DNA of 64,000 bases from Ascaris suum (lineage: Eukaryota; Nematoda; Chromadorea; Rhabditida; Ascarididae), in NCBI GenBank assembly GCA_013433145.1, contig CM024170.1, positions 8,195,366 through 8,259,365 of the forward strand, given 5' to 3'. The notes under the pieces were generated by a model that did no database searches, was not told where the DNA came from, and saw only the letters and a program-made list of their open reading frames with translations. A program made the translations under genes and the position numbers. This document shows, piece after piece, positions 28,201 through 40,200 of the stretch. Every line of letters starts with the position of its first letter. Positions within the stretch are counted from its first letter, which is position 1.

Positions 28201-31200
28201 CAGTTTTAATTACTTATTAACCTGCACGTCATCATGGCCGCAAATTCCACACTGTTTTTCGAAGAGGTCGTTGTTTTTTATGACATTAAGCTAAGCAGTA
28301 CAGTAGTAACAAACGTTTTGTGTCTTTAACTTGAATTTTATGGACGAATATGCTGCCTTTAACACCGACGATGAGGGTTTTTGTTGGAGGGTCGAGGTTC
28401 TGCGGCATGTTATTCGCTGTTTTGCTAATAGCGCTACGTGAAATCCTGTTCAGACATTGACGAGTGCGAGCGAAGCCCGTGCACGGAGCCGGATTCCTGG
28501 TGCATCAACTTGCCTGGATCTTTCCAGTGTTGCACGACTCAGTCAAATGTGTCTGACTGTATCGGACTTGAGATCGTTGCCGGTGTCGGTATGAGATTAG
28601 GCGATGGCGAATCACATGAATCGAACGTCGCCGAGTCTTCCTCATCTAATGGGTCAATAGGTGGACGAGGAGGAAAATGGAAAGTCGAAACCTTTGGAGA
28701 GTGGAGAAATTTCTCAGGTGGAGCAATCGTGATCGGCAGAGGCAAAATTGAAAACGAAATGTGGAATATTACCGGAGGTGAAGGAGAAGAGGAATTGGCT
28801 AGTATAAGTGACGGCAAGAAGGAAGCCGAAAGATTAATCAGCCTAATCAGTGGACTTCGGAAAGGATCCGGCCGGATACAATCGAAACGCCTGATATTGG
28901 CACACAAAGATTCGTTGTGGTCGATAATGGGGTTTTAAAATCAGTTGGCTCTGGTAGTGGTGGAGCGGAGCTCAGCGCCAGTGGCATTTCCTTCATCGAA
29001 AAAGATGGCGATGCAGTGAAGAAAGGTGATCGGGAACGTACCAATTTTACAAGAGGCGGCTACGGCACTGGCGCTGCTCGTGTGGCTGTAGCGATCGGTG
29101 GCGCACAAGAAAGGCCAATACTGTCAATGAATGGAACCATCACTGGTGGTAATACTGACGATGAGAGAACATGGGAAAGTTCGCGTGAGAAAGGTGTGTC
29201 TTTGCAGAAAGGTACAGACGGGGGAAAATTCATTGCTATTGGCGATGGAGCAGTGAATAATGGAGATCACGTAATGATGGCGGTTGGCGGTGCTCCTGGT
29301 GGGCCGATCCTAGAAATGAGTGGAGCCATAAGTGTTGGCGACAGAAAGAGTATAGATGGAGAAGAAAATTTTAATGGAGAGGGAAGACAAATCCTTAAGA
29401 TAACTGGCGATTCTCAGAGAAGATTCAATGGCGAAGGAGTGCTTCTTGGTGGAGGTGCAAGTGGCAGAAACCACACTGGAAGTAATATTGGCGGCGTGAC
29501 CAAAGAAGGAGAGAAGGGTTCTGAGGTCAATAATATCACAGTGACGACTCATGGCGATGGCAATTTACAAGAAAGAGGAGACCATGTTCACGTTACACTT
29601 GGTGGAGCAAAAAAAGAACCGCTTTTCAAAATGAATGCAACAGCAACTAATGGCCCGGCGAAGGGCACTTCAAATGAAATCATCGGCAAGAAAACACATC
29701 AAACCGGCGATGTTCTGGCAGGTTCCAGCACCGAATTCAGCGGAAAAGGAGCAATTAACGAGCCCAATAAAGGACGCGGGGTAACTGAAGGTTCGAGTGG
29801 CAGTTCCAGTATTAAATGGAGCGAAGTAAATGTCGGTGGCGAATTGGGCAGTGGCAATGCCAATGGCCCATTCTTCAAAAGCGGGCAATGTAAGCATGCT
29901 TTGTCTTTTATCACAGCTTTAAAGTTCTCAAGCACAGTGTTCGTTGCACCTCGTTTACCGTTACCAACAATGCCTTACATATCACCTCATGCAGTGTCAC
30001 TCCACACATTGGTTTTATTCTTAATGAATTTATCGCCAAAAAGCAGGGTATAGCCCAACTATCCGCCTGACAACAAAAAATCAGGTACCGATAAGTGATG
30101 AGCAAAAGTTACATGTTCTCATATGAAACCCAGAATAAGTGCTGCCTGTCGAGCGCTGAAATCCAACGGTTAAGAATTTAAGTCGTTTGACATCTGTCCG
30201 TCAATTGCGGCGTCTTTTCTAGTATTTTTCTCCCCTCGTCCTCCTCGCTCTCCTCGTGCTCAACAGACGTTGCTTGAGCTCTTCCTGGGCAGGCGATTGT
30301 AGAGACTCCTCAGAACGAATCGTTCGGTAGTGTTAAATTACTAAAGGCTAGAAGAACAATGACTGCCATAGTTGCAGGGCTTGAAAACTCGAAAATCAAA
30401 ATCTCGGCGATGGCGTTTCATTAACAGTGGAGTTGTTGAGTGTGATATCTATACGCTTATTTCTCAATTCAGAAAGCTCGTTTCTTTTACTTTGTTCCCA
30501 GTGGTATATTCGAAGAGTGCTTGATCTAAAGAGGTGAAATGGAAAGGTATTGCGCATCTGAGATTCCTTTCGACTTATTTGCAATTCGGCGCACGACTTT
30601 CCTTGTAAATTGCTTGATAGCTGATCAATTAGCCTTCCTTTAAATGAGACTGCGTAATGCAGTACAAGAAAAAACGTTCAGCTAATCAACGTTTATCCTA
30701 GGATTTCTTTGATTATAAAAATTTTGCAGCAAGCGAATCATCATATGGAGAGATTATCACTCAAAACGGCGGCTCGCTTTTGATTAAGAACGTTGGACAG
30801 CCCGAAGCAGAACTGACGACCGCTCAGCCAGCTTTTGCCAGTACGGATTCGAGTGCAGCAGAAAAAACGACCGCTGGAAAAGATGAGGTCTATCCGACAA
30901 CTTTGCTCACTGACCTGACTACTTCTGCAATCATGGCATTTACTACGTTAGTTACACAGTTACCGGAAATTCCAGCTGGAGAAGAAGGCAATGCAGCTAT
31001 TCACAGAGAAATCGACGAAGCTACCGCTGCTCCGAAGACCGCCACTATAACATCGAGCGTAACAGAATCAACGCAGACCGCGACTGCAGGAGAAACAAAT
31101 GAGCCTTTGCCAACAACTTCTGAAAAGAAATCTTCAAAGACAGCAAAAGCACCGTTTATTACAGAAACAATGAGTAAGACAGCAGAAATGTCTTCGAAGG

Positions 31201-34200
31201 CAACCGCAACGAACACATCAGAAGCTGAATTGATGCAGATAACGGCGTCCAGACCAATAGAAGAGATGAGGCCGACGTCAGAAGAAAGTGCAAAAGAAAG
31301 GGATACATCTTTTGGCGAAAAACGATTCACTTCAACCCCTGCGTCATCTCATAGAAGTACTGAACGAGAAGAGGAGAAAAACGGCACACAGAATGGAAAA
31401 GGTCCCGAAGAAGGGCATAATTTGGCGCAACAACGGATGATTTCTACGACGAACGAGCCCGAAACGGTGGTTGCAACGAGTTTAACATCTTTAGAACCTA
31501 CAGCTACAAGTGCTGAAAATGAACAAGGAGAAAAGGCCAAATATATAGAAGGGCTTCCGACAGTTGAGCAAGAAATGATTTCTCAGACAACACAACATTC
31601 AGCTATGAAACCAGAAGAAGAAAATACGACTTCAGAGCAGTCATCTGAAGCTACCGAAGCTGAAGTTGGTACAGAAAACAGCACGCCAGCCCCAGACTCA
31701 CGAGAAAAGGTAAAAGCCGAAATCACAACAAAAACGAAAACAACCGGAACATCTGAAATCGAAGCTTCCACAAAAGGAGTCGAGATAGATGAAGCCATGA
31801 CAGCGACGAAAACATCGGAAAGTAGCATGTCAGAAGCAACAACAGATGAAGAAAGAAGCTCAGAGGAAGAAGATGAGACGACTCTCGCAACATCTACGTT
31901 CGCTGGCGAAACACGCTCTGAGACGACAGTGCCGGAGGATGAGGAAGAAGAGTCTTCAACAGCTTCTGCGGAACAACAAGGACAAACGTCATTAAACCCA
32001 CTTGTTAAACCTACTCAAGAGTTGCCACGAGAGAGCAGCGAAAAGGAAAGTTCACATTCGGAGCAAAAAGAAATATCGTCCACTACGGAAGTGACTGTTT
32101 CGATTGAAGTGACAACAACCGAACAAGATAAGCAAACGAAGGAAGCATCAAGTGAGCAACACAACGAAGGAAGCGACACTTCCGCAAGTGAATCAATAAC
32201 AACAGATGACAAATTAATTGTCACAGATGCCACCCCTGATGCATCAGAATTGCATTCAACTTCTTCACCAGCGACGACGACAACAACAGCAGTTGAAAGC
32301 TCCTCTATTACCCCACCAGAAGAAGAACAGGAAAGCCGAAGAACAGGAGCAGTTACAATAATGCCTACTGAAATCGAATCATCATCGACGATTAGGGGCG
32401 TGCAAGAGACCAAGACGCTGGAACATAAAATAGAAGATATTACAACAACGAAACCAGCTGGCGAGTATGAGGTAACAGAAGTGGATGAAAATGCGTTGAT
32501 CGCGAAGCTAAATGAACAGACCTTGTCAAAGAACGGATCTTTCACCAAGAGCAAAGCTTATACAACGATTGAAGAAACGAGCACTCCACGACGCTAGGAC
32601 CTGAAGAAGGTGAAAGTCCGACTATAAAGGATGAATCGACGCAGAGCAGTACCAAACAAATACCGGTCTCAAAATCTAGCACCACTCAAGAAGCAGCTGG
32701 TGAGCGTACTGCTGAAGCAGAGCAAACTGCAACTGGAGTAGGTTCTTATGCTTCAGTCAAGCCTGATGGTGAAACTCCATTGACAACATACTACCCGCAT
32801 GAAACAAACGAAAGCTCCGTGAAAAGCAAGGAAGTGACAGAGCCAAAGGCAGATGAGGAGGTTAGATCTACTGAGCAGCCTGATCATGGTGCAATATCAA
32901 CTGGAGGCGAGAAGGAAATGGCTTTAGCGGCTGTAACAGCAAGTGAGTTGTACACCACAATCTCTAAGGAAAGGGATGGCAACTTTGAGAATGAGATAAA
33001 TACAACAGCACCCACATCGGAAAGTGAACCTCCGGGTAAACCGTCACCTAAATCTGATAACAGCTACGAAAAAATCGTCGCTGGCGGGAAAACCTCGGAA
33101 CCCCCAGAAGAAGAAATAACTCGGAAGCCTGTTGATGGAGAACAGGGCAAAGAAGTTGTGCTCGAGGTGGTTACTACCACGGAAGTGTCCGGTGCTGAGG
33201 TGAAGACTGAAAGGAGTGAAGAGTCAACAACGCCAATATTAGAAAAGTCAACAATAATAACTAAACCCGTACAGGAAAGTGACAAAGAGAAAAAGATGAA
33301 TCAGCTTGAAGACGGACATGAAGCTGCTCAGCCGACAAGCGAAAGTGCTTCCGTAGCAGGAAGCGAAGGTCCCTCAACGAAACTGTCCCCAGAGAGATTT
33401 GCACCTTTGTCTGGCGCTTCCACTCAAAGTGCTGAAAGTGAAATATCCACGTTTACTTCTCCTTCGAGGAGGGCGGATGAATCACAGCCTTCTGATGATG
33501 GAGGCACAACTGCGAGCCTGGAAACCACTTCTATTGAACGTACACTAGCTGTTTTTTCAGAGGAAAACGTTACCGCTGCTGCTAAGGTAGAGACCACTGT
33601 ACATTCAGATGAAAGCAATCTTCCGGTCGAAAAATACTCTAATGAGACGACGTCAAGGCCAAAAATTATTGGCGAGGGAAAGTATGAATCTACGCTGCGA
33701 GGCAGCTCTGATGGGACTACTCCATCTGTAAAAACAGTCAAAGCATTGCCAACAGAAGCGTATGGAATTTCGTCTGCTTCTGAAACCCCTTCAACGCCAG
33801 AAACAGGACTGGAAATAATTTGGGTCACTGCATCCAGTATACCTGAGGCCAGTTCATCATCAACGTCTCAGGAACGAGGTACAACAGCTGTAGTGTTGTC
33901 GCCTTCCACTTCAACGGTGGAATCGATTGTCTTAAGGACTGACCATTCCACTAAAGTGACCACACATTTGCTTGGGTCATCAATGCAAAGTACAACTGTC
34001 GTGAGCGAAGAAAAAGCTAGTGTGACACCGGAAAGCAGTTCCACAACCTCCGATACGAATGGATTTGCGAAAACAGAAGCAGAAAGTAGTACAACAGTTG
34101 GTACCAAAACTATCAAAGGCGAAACTGAGGGTGAAGGAAAAATTACATCTTCAACACCAGCAGGTTCATTCGGATCGGCAGAGGTGAGCAGCTCTACAGC

Positions 34201-37200
34201 AAACTTCGTAACCGATATTCCTGAAAGCAAGGAAACGAATGAAGGTGATGGCGGTCTTGTGCATGTCACATCCGCCACAACAGAGACAACTTCAACCACT
34301 AATGAGGAAGAAGGCAGTGGTGAAGTCGAGGAAGTCACTGGCAAACCACATACTGCTCATATTTCAACGGCAGTACCTAATGAAGAACAACCTGTTGAAG
34401 GATATCGAAGCATTAGTCTTTTGGAAACTACGAAACAGCCATGGAACCGCTCCACAGAGGGTACTATAATAATAGAGTCTCATGGCAACACAACAGGACA
34501 AGCGCCGAGAACTGCTGCAGATAAGCTTCATTCACTGACGACCCCTGATATTGAGCAACGTCTACATACAGGAAATGAGGGAATGTTGGAATCCTCAACA
34601 GTTGTTTCTGGTCCTATGACCGAAAAAACTATCACAGGTAGTGCTGAAGAAGAGCGTAAGGAAGGAAAAGAAGCAGATTCAACGAATGCACCGATTAAAC
34701 TATCGACCTTTGAAACAGCTCATTTCACTATCGGTTCAAATGGAACAGAAGAGACCGTTTCGAAAGAAGATAGCGTTCCTCGCACTCCTCTTCTTATCGT
34801 AACAACACCTTCTATCGAGGAAACAACAATTAGAATAGGTCCTACTATGCGGCATGGGAGCGAATTATTTCATACAACAGCGTTGCGTACTTCGACATCA
34901 CCTTCATCGTCAGTAGGGCAGCATGGCTCCGTAGTCGCTGAGACCACTGAAATGATAGAAACGAGCGGAACGTACACAGTACACGCAGTCATCGAATCTT
35001 CGTCAACACCTTTTGCTGAATCACCTGCAAAGGCGACGGCAACCGTCACTCCTAGCAAAGAAACTTTCGGCAAAAGTTCTGAGATCACCGTAACGTTATC
35101 ACCTTCAGCTGAAGCAGCCAACGAGGAAAAACAGCCATTCACTCTACCTTCCACAAAGATACCCTCAACTGAAGCATCTCAATCATCATCCTCAAGTGGT
35201 AAAACTGAAACGTATGGTCCAACTGGAATGTCCACCACAACCGAGATTGAAGAGAAAGTGCCCAAGAAAGGAGTATCAGAGCCTTCTAAGGTCATTCCTC
35301 CAGATCAACAAACTCTGAGCACTCCTGAATATGGGCATGAAATGTTCCATGTGGCATCAACGAGTACTGAGCAACCGAAAACTACTATTTTACTCGAACT
35401 GCCGGCCTCAGAAAGTGGGAGAAAAGAGGCTGCTGCAAAAAAAGGTAGTGGAACTACAGAAAATGGTGTTGGAAATACTCATTTGAATGCAACGAACATC
35501 GCCTCCAAAACTAATGCTCTGCATCCTATAAGTGAACAAGGAAAGTTCACGGTGATCGCAACTCCCGAAGCAGCGACTGCTTTGCCAGTCGATCAATTCA
35601 CGAACATTGGAAGCGAAACGACAGAAGTGACAGCTTCTACTACAGCAATAGAAGACAAGCTGAGTACAATGCCGGTTCAAGAGGAATCAACAATACAATC
35701 AGAATCAAGCATGATGACATCTTCAATACCCATTGATTCGAGCGAAGTTGGTGAGAACGTTCCTAAGGAAAAAGGAATCCCACATACGCCGACGATCGCT
35801 TCCACTTCAACTTTCTCAAGTACAGGTGAGAAACAGATAAACGAAGTTACTTTTGGATATGGCGAAACGACTAAAAGTACTTCTAAGGTGACGCATTCGA
35901 TCGACAAACCAAATGCCGAGAAAGGGTTCCAGTCAACCGAGGAGACACCTGAAAGCACGACGTTGGATGAAATTGCTGCTTCTTCGGTCACTACTGCTGC
36001 TATGAGCACAACTACAGAAGATTCAAGTACTTCGTCACCATCCATTGAAATAACTGAGCGCACAGTTTCGACCACTCTTTCATCTACAAATGAAGCAAGT
36101 GGAGAAACTGAGGTGACCACACTACTCTCTGCCTCAGAATCTGAAGTACCATCTGCGGAAGAAACAACAGCGACCACAGATGCGAGTGTCATCAGGACGA
36201 CGCTTGAGGTGAGCAAGCCATGAAAATAACATTGTTTGTTCTGCGTTAGGCGCATACCATTTTACATTAGAAAACTATAATAGAATACCAAAGTCTTAAT
36301 TGTGGCGATCTATGTTCGCGAGCTTTTTGCGAGCATTCACAAGGATGGTTTGCTTAATGCTCACTTTTCTCTCGAGGTGGATGTAAGTCATATAATTAGT
36401 ATTTTGCACAGTTTAACTTCTCTTTGAAGTGTTTTTATGCAAGAATATATTTTTATTTATGGAATGCGAGTTGGAAATGGATGTGACTGCAAAAAGATAT
36501 TGCAGGAGACCGTTTCACCGAAAACAGCGAAGTTACCGGAACGATGGAGGACGACGAAGGAAACGTTCAGTCTGAAGACAACAACTGAGGAATCATCATC
36601 AAACGCATCCTTGAAGACGGTGCGTTGCCATAGTAGTGATCACTGTGGGCTGGACGCGTACTGCGAACGTCGCTCTGGAGCATGCAGATGTTTTGCTGGA
36701 TTTGACGGAGCACCCCCGCAGACACCTTGTGTTGGTAAGTGCGCGTTATTTCTAGTGGGTTTATCCTGTGCGCAACCCTATTTTATTGCGTCAATACTCT
36801 AGTAGTCTTATTAGTAGAATTCCAGACTTCTAGCAGGAGTTTCTGCAGCTATGACTGAAGCAATGAATTAAACCTATTGTTAGATTCATAAGGTTATACA
36901 ACGTTATTTTGTCCAGGCTCAACTCAGAGCTACATCGGACTCTTGAACGCGAAAAAATTGCTAAAATCCATTTTTTAAACACAGCGCTAGCACGTCAAAC
37001 CTTACTAGGGCTTTCCTGAGACTCACATAGAAACTTCAACGAAGCTTCTGTGATAGTCACGTCGAATCTTACCATAGCAACTCTGGTCTCGTCTTGGATC
37101 CTCAGAAAAACTTGATCGTATGGCAGTATTCAGCCGATTATATTTCTGTAGATATCGATGGAGAATTGATGTAAATTTGAGACGTGAACGAATGTGAGCG

Positions 37201-40200
37201 CCATTTGGACGATTGTCATTCGACTGCGCGATGTTCTAACTTCGTTGGTGGCTATACCTGTTTATGCGAAACGGGCTACCGTAAGAACAACGACGGCGTT
37301 TGTGTTGACATCGATGAATGCAGTGAGCGTGCTGGCAGCTTTTGCCATCCAAAGGCCACATGTGCCAATCTGCCAGGCTCTTATTCGTGCCAGTGCATCG
37401 CTGGTTATGTAGGTGAGTGGCGTTATGGATGTTTTATAGGGTGCTTGATCCAATGAGATGCACTTATTTATGTGTAGCTTTGCTTCTGAGTCAATTTGTT
37501 TCACCTTTGTCCTATACTTGTAATATTCACAGGCAAGCGCTGCGTATAACGATGGATTACGGATAGAATAATCCGACTGTAATTACTCATTCTTTCCACA
37601 TTGGAAATGCGCTGAATTTTCGGTGAAAGAAAAGATTTGTCAAGGAAGACAGCTGTTTTATAAGTAAATTTGATGGTTATCTTAGGTGATGGCCACACAT
37701 GTCTTCCTCTGGACAAACGACACTGCACTGTTGAGGAGTGGGAAAAGATGGACTGTGGTAGAAATCATTTGTGCCTTGTGGATGAATACGGTAACGGCGA
37801 TTGCGACACGTGCAAAAGTGGATTCATTATGCGTGACGGTAGTTGCTCGGGTAGGTTGTTACCGTCTGCCTCATGTCATAGATCTCAGCTCATGATCTTA
37901 TTAACTGATTGCATATCTGATGCAAAGACAACAGGTTCTTTCGATTTTCTTCCATTCGGTTGATGGAAGAGAAAGCGAATTTATTTCGCGATTCCTTCAA
38001 TGGTGCTGATAGAAGATTGGCGAAGCAGTTGAAGGAAAAAAGTCAGCCAAACAGCTGACTTTTTAATGTCTCACGGTATATTGCAAATACAACTTTTCTG
38101 TGCGCACATTAATACAATTAGCGGTGCTTCTCGACAGTACAATTCGATATTTCGAAGACTAAACTGAACTCATTTCGACGTTTTAGATGCACGTAGCAGT
38201 GCTGAACAAATGAATGTGTTAAAGTGGTTGCGAACATGTCTTCCTCTAAGCATTCGGTGGGATGAAGGGGGAGGAATACGAAAGGGGGAAGAAACCCTCA
38301 CCAGATAGAAGAAAGAAGCGACTAAATATATGAAAGGTAGACAACCGAGCATGCAAAGAACATATGATTGCGAAATAAAGAACATGAACAAATCGTTGAA
38401 GAGAATATAAACATTGAGCACAAATCGATGGTGATATAAATAAACAGTCAATATTCTTTATGCAAGTTGTAAAACTTATTCATTCTTGTAGTAATTCGGG
38501 GGATGGGTGTCTGGAACTTTCCAGGAAGATCAAGCTTGTTTTGCAAACTCTTTTTCTGCTCGTGGTATGGGATCCACGCGACTACAACTCTGTCGAAAAA
38601 GTAAGTACTTGATCATAATCAGTCAACATGCGAATATATTGCGCGAAACTTCAGATATTGATGAATGTGCCGATGCGGAAACGAATGTATGTCATGCTGA
38701 CGCAATCTGTAAGAACCTTGTTGGCTCTTTCACATGTCAGTGTCAACCAGGCTTCAAAGGAGATGGCTTCCAGTGCATAGGTAAGTACTCCGTCGTTTTT
38801 TACTCCGCCTTCCTAAGCTTACGTTGGTTTAGTGAAGAAGCATAGTCTCTGCTCGCTCGTATGGTGTTAACGATTAATTGAAACTTGAGAGCCGGCTGCG
38901 AGTATATCGCCTGTCAGTCGAGTAGGTTAAAACATTTTTGGTTCGTATCCTGGAAACCCACATTTATTACTTCAGATTATTTATTCTTGTCAACTTCGTT
39001 GATTCATTAGATCGGATTGCAGACGTGGATGAGTGTCAACAGAATCCTTGTCATCCGCACGCAAACTGCATTAACTTCCCCGGTTCCTACACATGTAAAT
39101 GTCCCGATGGATGGGATGGTGATGGAACGAATGAATGCATCAATCCACTCGACGAGGAATGTCGCGTAAGTTTTTCATCACCCATAATATTTGGTTTTAT
39201 TTTCTTTCTCATTCTGATCACTGAGCATGTTATTCTTAAGAACAAGGAAGCAGTCTGCAAACGAACCAATCACACGTCATGTCTTTCGGTGCGACTCGGC
39301 GAATTGATTTCGGTTTGCGAATGTGATGCCAACTACCGATACAACAACGAAACCGAGCAGTGTGAAGGTAGGTGAAGGCTCATTTTTTCGTTAGAGCATA
39401 AGAAGAAATAAGAGTTGTTCGTGATGTCGGTGAGACTTTTATTCATTCGAAAACGCTCGCAAAAAATTACTGTTGACCGACTTGTTGCATTTTAGATATC
39501 GACGAGTGTGAGGAAAATCGTCACTCTTGTGACCCATCAACATCAGTGTGTGTCAATACAGATGGAGGTTATATATGCGAGTGTGCAGCTGGTTATGAGG
39601 GTACAGGCGGCATCTGCGTTGGTATATTCTTCTTCCTTATTATATTCATTTTTCATAACTATTCCTTTCATTCTTTATTGGTTTTTTCTTCTTTCCGCTC
39701 TTTTCGTATACGAATGTATATATTCACATTATTTACGCACAGGCAGTAATTTTTTCTGTTAGGGACTTCTGAACGCGTCCAACTGAGGTTGTCTAACGCT
39801 CTTAAAATGCTTAGGTACTTGCAGCAATAAATACTAAATTTATTGTTTTGCTATTGTTCTGATCGAAAATCCGAGCAGTTTTAGGCAAGTTATCGTCGGG
39901 ACGAGGAAAACTGGTAGTTTGCAGCTGTGAATCAGAACGGTATTCCACCTTGCACTATTCTTAGCTGAACAGACGACGGAAAGTTGTCACAGTTGATGCA
40001 CATTCTGTCAGAAGAGCAAATGTTATGATGAAATTATCACAGATCGTTTGGTTTGTCAATGATGTTTGTGTTCTAAGCATGATATCCTAAGTGATATCAA
40101 AGTCTTAACAACATATCTTGAAGTCATGTGCATTTCTCATAGTGGATAGACGATGCAGCCTCATTTAGATGTTGACGAATGTGAACGTGGTCTGGCTGGT

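Noticed and set aside
28778..28850. Possible 73-nt intron that would explain frame break 1
   Set aside because: The GTGAAG donor leaves phase 1 but the CAG acceptors at 28841 and 28850 need phase 0, so the frame is not restored.
28539..28907. 122-codon antisense ORF opposite exon 12
   Set aside because: Pro/Ser-rich shadow of the Gly/Glu-rich sense frame.
32015..32554. Long antisense ORF (179 codons) opposite the mucin exon, with similar ones at 33868-34344, 35677-36255 and 44368-44925
   Set aside because: They mirror Thr/Ser/Glu-rich sense codons, lack stops for compositional reasons and have no start or splice context of their own.
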